64,000 bases of DNA from Raphanus sativus (GCF_000801105.2 NC_079516.1:42760908-42824907); one strand, 5' to 3'; positions 1 to 12,282 are shown, counted from the stretch's first letter. Numbers and translations: made by a program. The notes: generated from the sequence alone by a model not told the origin.

Positions 1-57
1 ACGAGGCAAAATCACAATCATCAATGCCACAAGCTTTGAAAAGAGGTTTTCGTTTCC

Positions 58-65
58 ATATAAAT
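58..65 (+). promoter_or_regulatory. Probable TATA box of HHP3
   Basis: TATAAATA lies about 140 bp before the HHP3 start codon. It is followed by a purine-rich leader containing CAG repeats (about 160-175), consistent with a plant core promoter and 5' UTR. This is inferred from motif and position only. Confidence 0.5.
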
Positions 66-203
66 AGGAAGCGACGACTCAGGAGAACCACCATCGAATA
101 TCAGAGATTTGCGATTAATTAAGAGAGAAAGCGACGGGGGAGGGACTTAAGCTTCGCCGCCGCAGCAGCAGCAGCTAAGATTCGCTCAACCGAAAACCAG
201 AGC

Positions 204-3077
204 ATGAAGAGAAGAAGAGCGGCGAGGAAATCATCATCGGCGACGGTGGAGGTTAGCGATTCGAAAATGGGAGGGAGGAGGTTGATGAAGTTCGAGGAGT
301 TGCCTGGGTATTTGCAGGATAACGAGTTTATACACGACCATTATCGATGCCAATGGTCTCTCAGAGATACATTCCTTAGTGCCTTCTCTTGGCATAACGA
401 GACTCTCAACATCTGGACGTACGTAAAAACACATCGTAACAATCAGTTTGTATTTGTCTGTTTTTTTTTTTCTTGAAATGAAAAAGTTTATAACCAAAGA
501 ACGCCGTCTGTGGGGATCGAACCCACGGCCACGGGATTAAAAGTCACGCGCTCTACCACTGAGCTAAGACGGCTTGTTGATTTGTTAATATATTAACAGG
601 CACTTGATTGGGTTTATGATATTTATGTGGATGATGGTGTTGAGCTCCTTAGAGACGACGGAGCTTAGCCTTGCAGGACTCTTCAACGGCATGTCCGGGT
701 AAGAACCATCGAGGTTAACATTGTCATTTCTTATATCACTGTCTTGTTGCTTAATTTTAAAATAAACCGGCTTTTTTGGGGGTGTGTGGGACCCGGATGA
801 TTAGAGCGTGGATTCGCCTCTCCAGCAATCACACTCTGCTTCGTCATGTAAGCTTTTTGTTTCTTTGTTATATTTTTAAAAAATTTCGCGGCTTATCTTA
901 TCTTCTGTGTAACATATAATTTAGACATATAATGTTTGGCATCTTCTAATAGTAGAGCGTAGTGGTAAAGTAAATTGCCCCCACCATGTGTTCTTTTCGA
1001 TATATGTTTCTTTGGATCTTTCTTCTCTTGTGTTTAGAGCCCATCAATCTTTTTCCGAAAATCCTCTTTTTCCGAAAAGCCCCTAGCTTTTGCATAAATA
1101 GAAAAGAAAATGACAAAAAGAAAATCAATTGCATAAAGTGTTCCCGTTGATATCAAAAGTTGTTCATGAAATCACATGGCTTCTATTGATTATACCGTTA
1201 ATATGAATAGCATAGTGAACAAAAATAAATGTAGTGGATAAATTTATATATATAAACTTTTATCTAACACGTTTTAAGATTTACTGGTGACAGTGGTGAT
1301 TTTATCTTACATTTTTGTTGAGAATGATTATATCTTACATTGAATCCAACTAAACTTTGTTTTTCTTGAAGATTTAGAAGAATTAGTTAAAACCTCATCA
1401 AAATGTCCCTATAAGGCTATAACTTAGATTTACCACTGCTAGTAATTATAAGGGAACTGTGTTTTAAATTAATAAAATCTAAATAGATAAAACTGATTTT
1501 TTTAACTATATATTTTTATAAAATATATAAAATTACTAAATAGTAATTTAAAATTATTTAATAATGAAACAAATTATTTTTAACCATTGTTCTTCTCAAT
1601 TTTGATAAACATCAAATTTCTTCTCATTTTTTTCTCTAAGTTTATCATCAAACAAAACCGTAGTTCTTTAGTAAGATGTTGTATTCCAAATCTATTCACA
1701 ATAAAAAGTATAATCCATAGATAAACTCTCTTTTTGTGCATTCAACTAGACCGAAAATAAAGAAATATTCATGTGATTTTCTAGAACAATATGATTTAGT
1801 TTCGTTCAATAGGTGAATAGAATCTGAAACGTGTTGTCGTCCAAAATCCATCTCCTACCACTGGTCCCGAAATCCTGGATAAATCATAGTTTTAAGAAAA
1901 ATAAATATTATCTACAGAAGTATTTAGCAACTAATTAGCATACTGATTAACACCATTTTAAAGGCTTTTCACCTACCACCATTTTTAAGCTTTAAGACTT
2001 GCATTTTTTAAAAGGTTCGAAATTAATACTTTTTTGTCGAACAAATAATGATTTAATGTATATTTATCATGTTTTGTATATACAATAATACTAGCCTCAG
2101 CCTGTGTTTCCAGTAGATGAACTTTTTTGTTTTTTTTATAAAAGGGCTTCCAGTAGATGAACTTGCGTGTTGTATAGTGTATACGCTAACGGATAAAGAA
2201 TATGCATGCTTTATGTGTGAGTGTGTTTTTGACCTCCGGTTCACCGGTTGTAGTATTTTAATTTGAGAAAAGAAAAAAGAATGAAACTATGTATCATGGT
2301 GAGCATTATTTCTCCAGCTAAATATATTTGCTAAAGTCGTACTTTTTTCTTTTGAACCCCTTTTTAATCACACAACTAAATTTTTAAATTCTCTCGCAGG
2401 ATTCCAACGTGACAGAACACATCCCACTTCTCAACTCTCGAGAAGTAAACCACCAAAACCACCAAGAATCTGTTCCGAAATGGCCATGGCTTTTGTACTT
2501 AGCCGGAGCAATGGGTTGCCTAATCTGCAGCTCTGTTTCACACCTCTTCGCTTGCCACTCAAAACGTTTCAACCTCTTCTTCTGGCGTTTGGACTACGCA
2601 GGAATCTCACTGATGATCGTTTCCTCTTTCTTCGCGCCTATCTACTACGCATTCTCCTGCCACCCTAACTTCCGTTTCATCTACCTTTCTTCAATCTCAA
2701 TCCTCGGTCTCCTCGCTATCATCACTCTCCTCGCTCCAGCTCTCTCAGCGCCGCGTTTCAGACCATTCAGGGCCTATCTTTTCCTTGCGATGGGATTCTG
2801 TAGTGTGGTACCAGCTTCACATGTGCTTTGCCTTTACTGGGGCCACCCTAACGTGTTATTCGCTCTAGCTTGCGAGCTTGCCACTGGTCTGTCTTATGCT
2901 GTGGGAGCAGTGTTTTATGTTAGCCGTGTGCCTGAGAGATGGAAGCCTGGAGCGTTTGATATTGCCGGGCACAGCCATCAGATATTCCATGTGTTTGTTG
3001 TTTTGGGAGCTCTTGTTCATTGTGTTGCCACTCTTGTCATTGTGGATTTTCGACGAGCGTCTCCTTGTGGGGTTTAG
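204..3077 (+). CDS. HHP3: Heptahelical transmembrane protein HHP3 (adiponectin-receptor/PAQR family)
   Basis: Four exons were read by splice-phase continuity: 204-418, 600-698, 805-847 and 2400-3077, giving 344 residues. The N-terminal cytosolic part has the family segment [14 protein letters not shown], then [10 protein letters not shown] leading into membrane helix 1. Exon 4 carries most of the seven helices, with [18 protein letters not shown] and the C-terminal [18 protein letters not shown]. The conserved His and Asp residues are those that bind zinc in PAQR proteins. In Arabidopsis, HHP genes are reported to respond to hormones, sugar and osmotic stress; that is recalled, not visible here. 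The 5' boundary of the small exon 3 is the least certain junction. Intron 3 is unusually long (848-2399, AT-rich, with no gene in it) and intron 1 contains an antisense tRNA gene. The HHP3 assignment rests on length and gene order; HHP2 is the close alternative. Confidence 0.9.
502..573 (-). tRNA. tRNA-Lys(TTT), antisense inside HHP3 intron 1
   Basis: The minus strand folds as a full cytosolic-type cloverleaf of 72 nt. It has acceptor GCCGTCT/AGACGGC, D arm GCTC/GAGC, anticodon loop CTTTTAA (anticodon TTT, Lys), T arm GTGGG-TTCGATC-CCCAC, and discriminator G. There is no tRNA intron. The A box (TTAGCTCAGTGG) and B box (GGTTCGATCCC) are intact, so RNA polymerase III transcription is plausible. 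The anticodon stem CGTGA/TCCCG has one T-C mismatch at its middle pair, where a paired stem would end TCACG. The gene is either functional with a weakened stem or beginning to decay. It lies wholly inside intron 1 of HHP3 and is read against it. Confidence 0.9.
848..2399 (+). other. HHP3 intron 3, long AT-rich intron
   Basis: About 1.55 kb between GT at 848 and the CGCAG acceptor ending at 2399. No coding sequence is recognisable. The only small repeat seen is CTTCCAGTAGATGAACTT near 2108-2126 with a second copy near 2147-2165. I could not assign any transposon. Confidence 0.6.
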
Positions 3078-4282
3078 AAATAAACTACGGTTGTGTGAAT
3101 CTTTCAATTCGATGTATTCTTGATTGTGATATTTGAAATTAAAACTAAGCTTGTAGGTTTTAGGGACCTTATCAACTGATTCCTCTGTTTCTCTTCAACA
3201 ATAACTATAAAACGTCGTTTAGTATGAAAAAAAAAAACTATACAACTTCGAAAATTTGAAGAGCATTATTACAATAAGCGCTATTATATGTCCATGTTAG
3301 AGTTTGTGTCTTTTTAGTTATCTATCATCACTCTACTTGTTCTTGTTCTTTGTTTGCTATGGGTTTCTCCAGTTATACTGTTACAGGAAAACAGGAGAAT
3401 CAAGGAGTGACAAGTGGCAGGTGATAAAAGGAGGTGTTGAGAATTACTGGGCTTGGAGAGAATTTGTTGTGGCCCAAACCGCGCTCCTTGAGCTCCGTTT
3501 GTTGTATCAAAAACCTGTCTTACCTTTAACAACAAGAAAGGTAGTGGTATGGTAGGCCATACAGGAGCTAAATAAGCCGTTGAAAACTTTAAATTCTCTT
3601 TTGGTTTTTAATGACAATAAACTTTTATATATTTGAGGGAAAGAAAATACTAAATTTCAGCAGAAAATTAAGATTCAAAAACCAGCATCATTATTCAAAG
3701 CTTCTTTCTTTTTATATTCCTCAGACGGACCTCATCAGTATTTTAGAGGAATATTTGACTGATTATTTATTACGTGAGAACTCTTTTGTTCATAGTATAA
3801 TTTAATAAATTTAGATTATTATCGTTTTTGAACTTTAGAAAAAAGAAATTTCGTTTATGTTAACTTTCAATAAATGTTTCTTTCTGCTGACCAAAGTTCA
3901 TAAAACTTTCTGCTTTTAATGATATGGACACGGTATCATAATTGTTTTTTTTTTGGTCAAGCATTGCTAATGTGAATGAATAAAACTTTCCTTTATTTTG
4001 GTCTTGATTACTTTATTTGGTATAATTTAGCATTTTGGTTTCCTTTTGTACAGAAAAATTTCGTGTTTCTGTAATACTCTTGAACCATCAATTTATCTCT
4101 CAGCCTTTCTGTGAAATTGCTCGTCCACAAAAACTCGTGTTCTTCTGTAAATCTATCAGGTATAATATAAGATTTCCATTGCTTAGATTCTTGTTCACTT
4201 CTGTCACTAAAGATTCTCCTAAAACAAAAAAAAACTTGTGAGGAATATTCTAGGATATGATTGCTCATAATTTTTTGCTGTA

Positions 4283-5449
4283 ATGACTTGGTATCAAGAA
4301 GTTAGTTCAGAGACCATGAGTGTTGTTTGCAATTGCAGAGACATGGTAGGAAGAAGCTACAGCTTAACTATGCGTGGAGCTAAGTCCGAGGATCTTAGAA
4401 TAGCACTTTACGAAACGAAGGAAGATGTTCAGAGACTCCAAGAAGAGTTAGACGCCGAGAGAGAAGCCAGTGACTCTTCAGCGAGCGAAGCCATGTCAAT
4501 GATTCTAAGGCTTCAAGGAGAAAAAGCGGCTTTGGTTATGGAAGCTAGCCAGTACAGGAGAATGGCGGAGGAGAGAATGTCTCACGCTGAGCTGTCGCTG
4601 GAGCTTTTGGAGGATCTGAACTACCAGAAAGAAGTTGAAATCAAGAATCTTGAGAGCAGATTGTATGCCTACAAATGCAAGCTTTTGAGCTTGGGATGTA
4701 GGGGAACTGATGATGATGATCATTCTTCTAGTGATATGAGATGTTGCGATGATAGATCTCAAACCCCATCTCCAGAGCCGTTTGATACGGATGTTTTGGT
4801 TCCCGTGGAGAAGGAAGTTATTGAGCAGAGCTTGGATTCATCAAGAAGGAGACATCAGGAGAAGAATTTAGATTTGTATTGGGATCAGATCAAGAAGCTA
4901 GACGAGCAATTAAAAGAGCTTACAGATTTTAAAGATTCTTTAAAAACTAAGAACGGAGAAATAACAGGGAGAGCTTTTGCTGCAAGCTCGTCAAACATTC
5001 AAGATGTAGTTCCAAAGGTGTGTAAGAAATCATCTAAACGGAGGAGAAACAGAAGCGTAAAGAGAGATCATGCAAAACAAGGTGGTTTTAATGCAAATGA
5101 TGCGGAGTATCAAGCCGAGTTGCAGCGGTTGAGAGAGAGAGTAGAGCAGCTTGAGCGGGCGACATGCAACGCAGAGCCTCAAACTAGTGAGGTAATGCAA
5201 GAAGAAAAGTTGAGTTATGTCCAAGCTGAAATGAAGAATTCAAGAACTGAGAAGTTACCTCCTTGTTATGATTCAGCTATTGTCTCTGTCCAAGAGGTAT
5301 GGTAACATCAACTTTTTTTTAAAAAAATTGGTCAAAAAATCCACACAGTATTTAATTGCTTACAAATTTTGGAATGTATAAATATATGTGTGTAGAAATT
5401 AATTTTGGCATGTATACTGAAACAGGCAATGCTTTACTTCTGGCTATGA
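4283..5449 (+). CDS. GTD-binding (DUF593) coiled-coil protein, myosin-binding type
   Basis: Exon 1 is 4283-5296; a 24-bp second exon (5426-5449) adds AMLYFWL and the stop, giving about 345 residues. The core is the GTD-binding domain, roughly residues 30-130: a heptad-rich coiled coil with ETKEDVQRLQEELDAEREAS, AMSMILRLQGEKAALVMEAS and RMAEERMSHAE. After a linker come an acidic/Ser stretch, a second coiled segment (LYWDQIKKLDEQLKELTDFK), a basic KKSSKRRRNRSVKR patch and a C-terminal coil (AELQRLRERVEQLERAT). Family members bind the globular tail of class XI myosins and act as vesicle receptors or adaptors. No N-terminal membrane anchor is visible, so this is a short member, matching recalled At2g24140. 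The start is uncertain: ATGs at 4316 and 4344 are in frame, and the TTGCAG before 4338 could be an acceptor of a 5' UTR intron. Confidence 0.85.
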
Positions 5450-7297
5450 GACACGCCTTTCATCTGGACCTGGCGGCATTAGAGAGAGTAAAAGTCTCTA
5501 CAAATAGGAAGAAACATTTTGATTTAATACAAAAAGTATACAAACCTTGAGAATCTTATAGATGTGTCACTAAGGTGTGATTGAGAATGTATTTGCGTTT
5601 GTTGTGTGTTGCTTGAAGTAAGATCACCTTTTTTTTTGTATAGTTGAGCCTTTGGAAAGCAAACATTTGTCCCGTGTTCTAGATATTTCATGGTTTTGAT
5701 CAGACTTCTTCAAAAGTTTGATGGATATGAAGAATTAAGAGAAGAATGAAAGTGAAAGTTACCAACCGGAGGAGTTTTGTGGATGCTTCGTCATCTCTGC
5801 ACCGAAAGAAGTCTTAAATTAAATCTCACAGTCACCAATCTTTGGTTGTTCTTCTGCCACAAGCGTCTATAGTTTGGAGTTTTTTTACATTATTTAATCC
5901 TAAGCAAATAGATAAAATCCTTTCGTTGGTACGTTGCAATTCGAACCAATGTTAACTGCGGTTGCTATCTGACCAAACTTCTTCTAGTTATGTCTTAGCA
6001 TTATCTTTTATTATGCTCATTCGTCATCATAGCTTTCCAAATTCTGAAACTGAAACCGATAAATATTCCTTTCACCATCTCAAAACCTTTTCTTCATTGG
6101 CACAACTACTTTATAAATAAAATAAAATAATCATTTGTGTCAGTCACTATCAATAAATGAAGGTAACATTTTCAGTTCACCACAACTTTGTGATTACTCA
6201 TAGTCTGTGGCTAACTTACTGGGTGTCACCATCAGGAAGCAATTTTTTTTTCTTTTTACGGGTTCTATACCTTCCTCTTTAAGTGAGGCAGCATCCGGAT
6301 TTGCTACTCACTTGAAAAAAATCAGTATCTCATCTTTTTATCTTTTGCACCTACCTCATCATCACTTCTAGCATCTTCTTTTTCCCATTACTATTTATAA
6401 GATAGAGCTTTGTTTCTAATACAACTAACTTTAGTGACAATAAGACAGACATAGTATATTGACATTTGACAAGTTAAATGACAGTTTTGAATCTGTAATC
6501 AGTAAAGTTCAAATCTGTATATCAAAACCAGTGAAAAGCTTTGAGATTTTTATGTGTTTATTAACCACCAATGATACAGAATTTCTTGATTCTTGCTGCA
6601 AAATCTAACTTATCATAATGAAACTGATGAAGATGTATGTACAAGAAATTTCTGGTTTCCTTACATTTTTTTTTCTGCATTAGATTGGTTGTTTCTTGAC
6701 TCATCAGCTTCCTGAGATGGCATAAAGAGACAAATATGATGGCTTGTTGACATTTGCCTGATGTCGATGTCACCTATTAGTGCACAATCATTTTTTGTTG
6801 AAAAATATTAGTGCATAATAGTTTACAATTATTAAACCATAAAGGACTATTGATCAGGACAGTGAAGAGATTAAGCAGATCGACATCATATTCCACTTGC
6901 AATATAAATCTCTGCCACAGTTCTTTTGTTTCTATCCATAGTTAGGCAAGAAATGATCTATTGATTAGAATACAATGTAATGGAAGATTAGGAGAAGCTT
7001 CATTGCTAGAATCATAGCACATACATAAGCTATAATCATCATTACAAAGAAACCCACCAACACTTTAATTTAAAATAGTTAACTAATGAACATGAAATAG
7101 AAGATTTGGTTGGCTGATTCTTGATCAAAAATATGGGTTAGCAGATCTTAAACCAAAAAGCCAGACGTAAATCAAAGACTTTAAATCCACAAAATATCAC
7201 TTTTTAAAAACAATTAAACACATGAATCAAAGAAAAGTCAGCAAAAAATGAATGAAAATCATCAAAATTTTTTCAAACATTGATACAGAAACCATCA
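5450..7297. other. Intergenic, no gene seen
   Basis: Between the 3' ends of the convergent GTD-binding and receptor-kinase genes. The DNA is AT-rich with only short spurious reading frames and no inverted-terminal element I could delimit. It presumably holds both 3' UTRs. Confidence 0.5.
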
Positions 7298-10200
7298 TCA
7301 AGAACTAGCTTCTCCTTCTGCTTCTTGAGGTTGATTATGAAGAAAAGAAGGACAAGCAAAGAGATACTCTTTGAGCCGTCCCATCTCATGTGCAACATCA
7401 AGCATGTTAGGCCTAGTTGAAGGAGTATACTGAGTACAAACCAATCCCAACTCAATCATTTCCATTATGACTTCTCTCCAAAGCTTATCACACCTCTCTG
7501 GCTTCCCTTGTGGTCTCCATCTGACCAACGCTTGTTCAATGATTCCCTCTAGAGAATTAGGGTAATGAGACTTCATAAACTCATGTAAGCTTGATCCTTC
7601 GTTGACAACAACATCCGTTGGTCGCCTTCCACTCACAATCTCTAGCAAGAGAACCCCAAAACTATACACATCTCCATGGATCGATGCACGTCTCCCCATC
7701 CCATATTCTGATTTAAAAAAAAGAAACAAATAAATATGTTTAAAGACTAATAAGACAACTTGGTGAAAAAATTTAATGACGTTGTTAAAAAATGTGTATA
7801 CCTGGTGCAATGTAACCTACTGATCCGCATAACAATCCATCTGTTGAGCCAAACGACACTGAATCATCAGTAGAGACCGTATCTTCGACGCCGTGAACCA
7901 ATCTCGAAATCCCAAAATCAGTAACCAGAGCGGTCATGTCATCATCAAGAAGGATGTTGCTCGGTTTGAGATCACAGTGAACGACTTTGACAGGCGAATA
8001 GTGATGCAAGTAAGCTATTCCTTCCGCGACGTCGCTGCAGATACTCACAAGCTGAATCAAATCCAAGTCCCTGCTCAAGTACTCACCAGGAGGGTACAGG
8101 TGTCTCTCCAAGCTCCCGTTTGGCATCAGTGGCAGAACAAGAGCCTTGAAACCAGGTCTGCTGCAGGTCGTGATGATCCTGATCAAGTTCCTGTGCCTTG
8201 TCCTCTTCAAGATCTGACACTCTCTTTTGAAACTCCCCGAGAATTCCACCGCGGTCTTTGGATCAAGCACTTTAACCGCGATCTTGGTGTTGTTCCTGAG
8301 AACTCCCTTGTAAACATGACCGAACCTCCCTGAACCAACCAGGCTAGAAGAGCTGAACCCTCCCGTTGCTTCGATGAGCTGCTGGTACGATATTCTCGGG
8401 TACTTCGGGTCCTTCTATTTCTCCTCATCTTCCCCCTCTTCCTCGCCGTCGTACACTGTTAGATTCTTTCCAAATCTTGATCTCCGGACCAGAGGGTACC
8501 CGAAAACACACAGGAAAGGAGTCGCTATCAGGGACAACAGAACCGGTAGAAGGACGACAGGGTACTTGTGTTTCTTCTTGCACGTCTGCATGCCTTTCAC
8601 AGAGCCGCACAGGAGATGATCTCCTAGAAAAGACTCGATGGTCAGCTTAGGGAACGATACGTTCCCGGAGAACATGTTGAAGGAAAAATTCAAGTTCTTG
8701 AGAGTCGAAGACCGTTGAAAAGAAGCCGGTATAGCTCCGGTTAACCGGTTTAGAGACACATCCACGTCTTTCAGATACGGCAGCTGGCCTAAGGAAGCTG
8801 GGAGAGGACCGGAGAAACCGTTTCTCGAAAGATTCAGATGCTCCAACGCGACGCAGCTTCCGAGCTGAGGCGGGATCTTCCCGGAGAGCTCGTTGGAAGA
8901 GAGGTCGATGGAGAGAACCATATCCATCTTGCTTAGCTCCAAAGGGATCGCTCCGGTTAAGTGGTTGCTCGAGAGGTTTAGGTAGATCTTCAGGTTTCTG
9001 AGATTGGAGACTACTTGGGCAGGGATCTTCCCGGAGAGGTTGTTGTGAGAGAGGTCAAGAATCTCGAGATTGATACATTTGCCGAGGGTTTGAGGGACAG
9101 TGCCAGAGAGATGGTTTCCGTGGAGAAGAAGTCTTCTCAGCTGAGAAAGATTAGCAAAACTATCAGGGACCGAGCCAGAGAGTTTGTTTTTAGACAAATC
9201 GAGAAGACCTAGACGAGGTATATCCCCGAGTTCTACAGGGATTTCACCGGTTAAGAGATTGTTCGAGAGATAAACCCTTTCGAGCTTGCTTAACCTGCAG
9301 AGCTCGCGAGGGATCGGACCGATTAAAAGGTTGCTAGACAAGTTTAAAAGGGTCAGGTTCAAGAGGTTTGATATCTCTGGAGGTATAGAGCCGTGGATAC
9401 GGTTTTGGTCGAGGTGAATCTGCACGAGATTCACAGAGAGGTGCCTTACGGAAGAAGTTATCTCTCCGCCGAGGCTGTTTCCGGCTAACTCGAGCTCTTG
9501 TAGGTCAGAGGAGTTGGATAGAGAGGCGAAAAAGGGTTCGAGGTTGGTGTTGTTGTTGTGGCTGACGAAATGGTTATAGGAAAGGTAAAGAAACTGAAGG
9601 TGTGGCATGTTGCTTATGACTTGTGAAGGTAACTCTCCGGTTAAGCGGTTCGATTCCAAATCGATCCATTTGAGATTTGTCGAGTTTGAAAGCGAAGGCG
9701 GTACGTCCCCGACCAGCTTGTTCGACCAGAGAAGTAGGAACCGAAGTTGTTTGAGGTGACAATGGTTCTTGAGAGGGATTTCTCCGGTTAGAGAATTGTT
9801 AGAGATGTCAATGTACTGTAGAGATGAAGAAGAACCGTTGCAAAAGAGCTCGACCGGGATTTGACCGGTTAACCGGTTGGTTCCGAGATCGAGATAAACA
9901 ATACGGTTGAGCGAACCAAGCTCATGCGGAATTTTTCCTTGTAAGAGATTCTCGGAGAGACTTAACTGCTTTAAGGTTTTATGTAATGACCCAATCTCAC
10001 GTGGGATTTCTCCTGTGAATAGGTTTCTTGAGAGATCAAGAACGGTTAAAGCAGTTAGGTTTGCGATGGACGGTGAGATTTCGCCTCTGAGATCTTGACC
10101 GCTGATGTCTAGCTCAATTACTCGAGTGCTGTCGTTGTTACACTTCACACCGAACCAGTTACACACAGATGATGATGATGATGATGATGATGATGAAGAA

Positions 10201-10364
10201 GAGACCCACGTGCTCAGAGAGTTGTGAGGATCAGAAACAATGGATGATCTGAAAGAAAGCAAAGAGATTTGATCACGTTTTATTAACTCATCCTTGTCTT
10301 TTGAAGCAAGAACGGTCATAACAATGATCAAGAACGAGAAAGATAACAAAGAACAAGAATCCAT
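7298..10364 (-). pseudogene. LRR receptor-like Ser/Thr kinase (At2g24130 type) with an in-frame premature stop
   Basis: Exon 1 runs 10364 to 7802 and exon 2 runs 7707 to 7298, with the split Glu of the APE motif restored by splicing; the frame would be 990 residues plus stop. The start chosen gives a signal peptide (MDSCSLLSFSFLIIVMTVLA); an ATG at 10499 is in frame but adds an implausible leader. Then come an LRR N-cap (WVSS, a run of 13 Ser, VCNWFGVKCNN), roughly 19-20 LRRs of LxxLxLxxNxLxGxIP type, a membrane helix (VVLLPVLLSLIATPFLCVFG) and a kinase with AVK lysine, HCDLKPSN (non-RD), DFG and the spliced APE. Codon 650 is TAG (plus positions 8415-8417), just after the acidic juxtamembrane EEEGEDEEK. 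The same frame continues without other stops through YPRISYQQL and the whole kinase. As read, only a membrane-anchored LRR ectodomain would be made. This is either a genuine nonsense allele or a base error. Confidence 0.88.
8415..8417 (-). other. In-frame TAG separating receptor ectodomain from kinase
   Basis: The minus strand reads GAG GAG AAA TAG AAG GAC CCG here. Both sides are in one frame and no indel is needed to join them, so the break is a single-codon nonsense change rather than a frameshift. Confidence 0.9.
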
Positions 10365-10435
10365 TTCTTTTGTATTTTTGTGTGTGTGTTTTAGAATTGA
10401 GACAAAAAGAATCAAAAATGGTGTTTGACTATACA

Positions 10436-10445
10436 CATATATATA
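10436..10445 (-). promoter_or_regulatory. Probable TATA box of the LRR receptor kinase
   Basis: TATATATA on the minus strand about 70-80 bp before the chosen ATG at 10364. This position argues that the ATG at 10499 lies outside the transcript. A palindromic G-box (CACGTG) sits further upstream at 10608-10613. Confidence 0.45.
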
Positions 10446-10607
10446 CTGTACAGACAGAGATATACAATCGAAGAGAGACAGTATCTCTTTGACAATCAAA
10501 TGTTTGTGCCTAACTGCCGTTTGAAGAAAATGAAACGTTTATAGTAACGTTTGGCGCCTGTGATGTTTGACTTATAAGGTCAACCAGTAATGGTGTGAAC
10601 AAAATGC

Positions 10608-10613
10608 CACGTG
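10608..10613. promoter_or_regulatory. G-box CACGTG upstream of the LRR receptor kinase
   Basis: Perfect CACGTG core in the context TGCCACGTGATC, about 245 bp before the start codon. bZIP and bHLH factors bind such cores. Function is inferred from motif and position only. Confidence 0.4.
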
Positions 10614-11228
10614 ATCATTAGTATTAATACGTATTTAAGTATATGCCGTGTGGTTAGCTTTATCTTAGTTGAGGCGTGTTTCTTTTTGTATGGTGGTGTA
10701 CATGTCAGCAAGAGAACTATAGCCTTAAGGCCTAACTCCATCATGTTTCGGGCAATTTATATTATAAAACGTCTTTAATTAAATACTAGATTAGATTATA
10801 GACTAGTCATGCTTGTGGAATTGGGTTTGAGAGTGAGATTAGTGGATGTTTATACGTTAAAATATTAAGCAGATATCATAACAACGAATCTAACTGTATC
10901 TACAGGGGTGGTGTATCCTGTACAGTGTCCGATGTGGCATTCCACGTGACATTTCAGTTTTGCCGACCTTAAACAAATGGCTCTTTGTTTTATAATCGGG
11001 TAACTACGCACTGAAGTAATACTGATTAATAAACATAGCCCACCACACAATGCTATTAGTCTATTACAATGTTATATACTTATATATATATCTGAGTGTA
11101 GGGGTTTAAATTAAAGAAGTCTGTTACAACTTGTTGCTCGACAATCGAGTTCTATTTCTTCGTGGATTCACTAATCATCACAGTCTGGTCCGTATCGTAC
11201 GCGGACACCATCATCTTTTTGAGCATGT

Positions 11229-12260
11229 AGAATGGGAGTTATTGGTAGAGGAACTATACAAGAATTGTAAAATTTGAGATTATATTGTTAGTGGTTTAAG
11301 AAATTTTAAAATCTTAATAAATTTTCTTATTATTGGGGTAAAGTTCATTCAAATATTCTTTTAATGTCTGATTAATTATGCTATTACAACGATGAAAATA
11401 TTGCATATACAATTTTACAGCTGATAATTCTAACACATTTATGAGAATTCACGTCTGACTGCACTGCTCCGAGCCGTCCTATGAGATCCATGTTGGATGG
11501 TACGCCATGCACCAAGAATTGGAGAATGCAGATGTTTTTACAAAATCAGCGAGACAAACTTAAAAGACAATGACGTTAATTATAATATTTCCTTCTTGTT
11601 TTATAGCAGCTTTAAGAAAAAGAACAAGGCTACAATTAATTTAGCAATCTATTAAAATCCAATGTTGTTATAAATTCTTTTTGTTTTTACTCATAATACT
11701 CAACTTTGAAAATATCGTTTATAACTATAAAATTTCCAAAATATATGTAACAGAAACACATAAATACAAACACATATAACTGAATAATGCAATAACGTAA
11801 ATCATAAATTTTTCGGTAATCTTAACATAAAGATTCCTAAACAACAAACTTACAAAATGATGTGAAAACTTTTATAACATAAAATATTAGCATAATACAT
11901 TTTGATGATAATTAACAAAATCTGCAAAATTATATGAGAAATTTTAACAAAAACATATCATTACTAACATGAGTTTATTAGTATTCAAAAAGAAGAACAT
12001 AAATGAAAATCTTGAAAACTCAGAAATATTTTTTCTTTTATGAAATTTGCAGAAAAATTGAAATTATTCCATTTTCCTTTGTTGTACCACCATTACTTGC
12101 TTACCTTATAAAAAATAACAATCAATATAATTATATACAAATCAGAAACAACTAATGAAAATCTATATAAAAATATATGATAAAATTTGTTAAATCTACT
12201 CAACTTTTAAAATTTCCTCAACTTTTAAAATCATCAAACTCCCTAAAATTATTCCATTCC
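11229..12260. repeat. Possible MITE-like element, same family as 24800-25541
   Basis: The left part (GGGAGTTATTGGTAGAG, then ATCTTAATAAATTTTCTTATTATTGG) resembles the left part of the sequence at 24800-24960. The right part (CAAACTCCCTAAAATTATTCCATTCCC) is loosely the inverse of the left edge. No coding capacity is seen. Boundaries and target duplications are not resolved, and the right edge is obscured by a C tract. Confidence 0.3.
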
Positions 12261-12282
12261 CCCATCCCCCCCCCCCCCCCCC
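12260..12282. repeat. Poly-C tract
   Basis: A run of about 18 C preceded by CCCCCAT, unusual in this very AT-rich stretch. Exact length is likely to be polymorphic or error-prone. Confidence 0.8.

Noticed and set aside
10365..10499. Upstream ATG extending the receptor kinase by 45 residues
   Set aside because: The extension overlaps a TATA-like sequence and would bury the signal peptide; the internal Met gives a normal secretory start.
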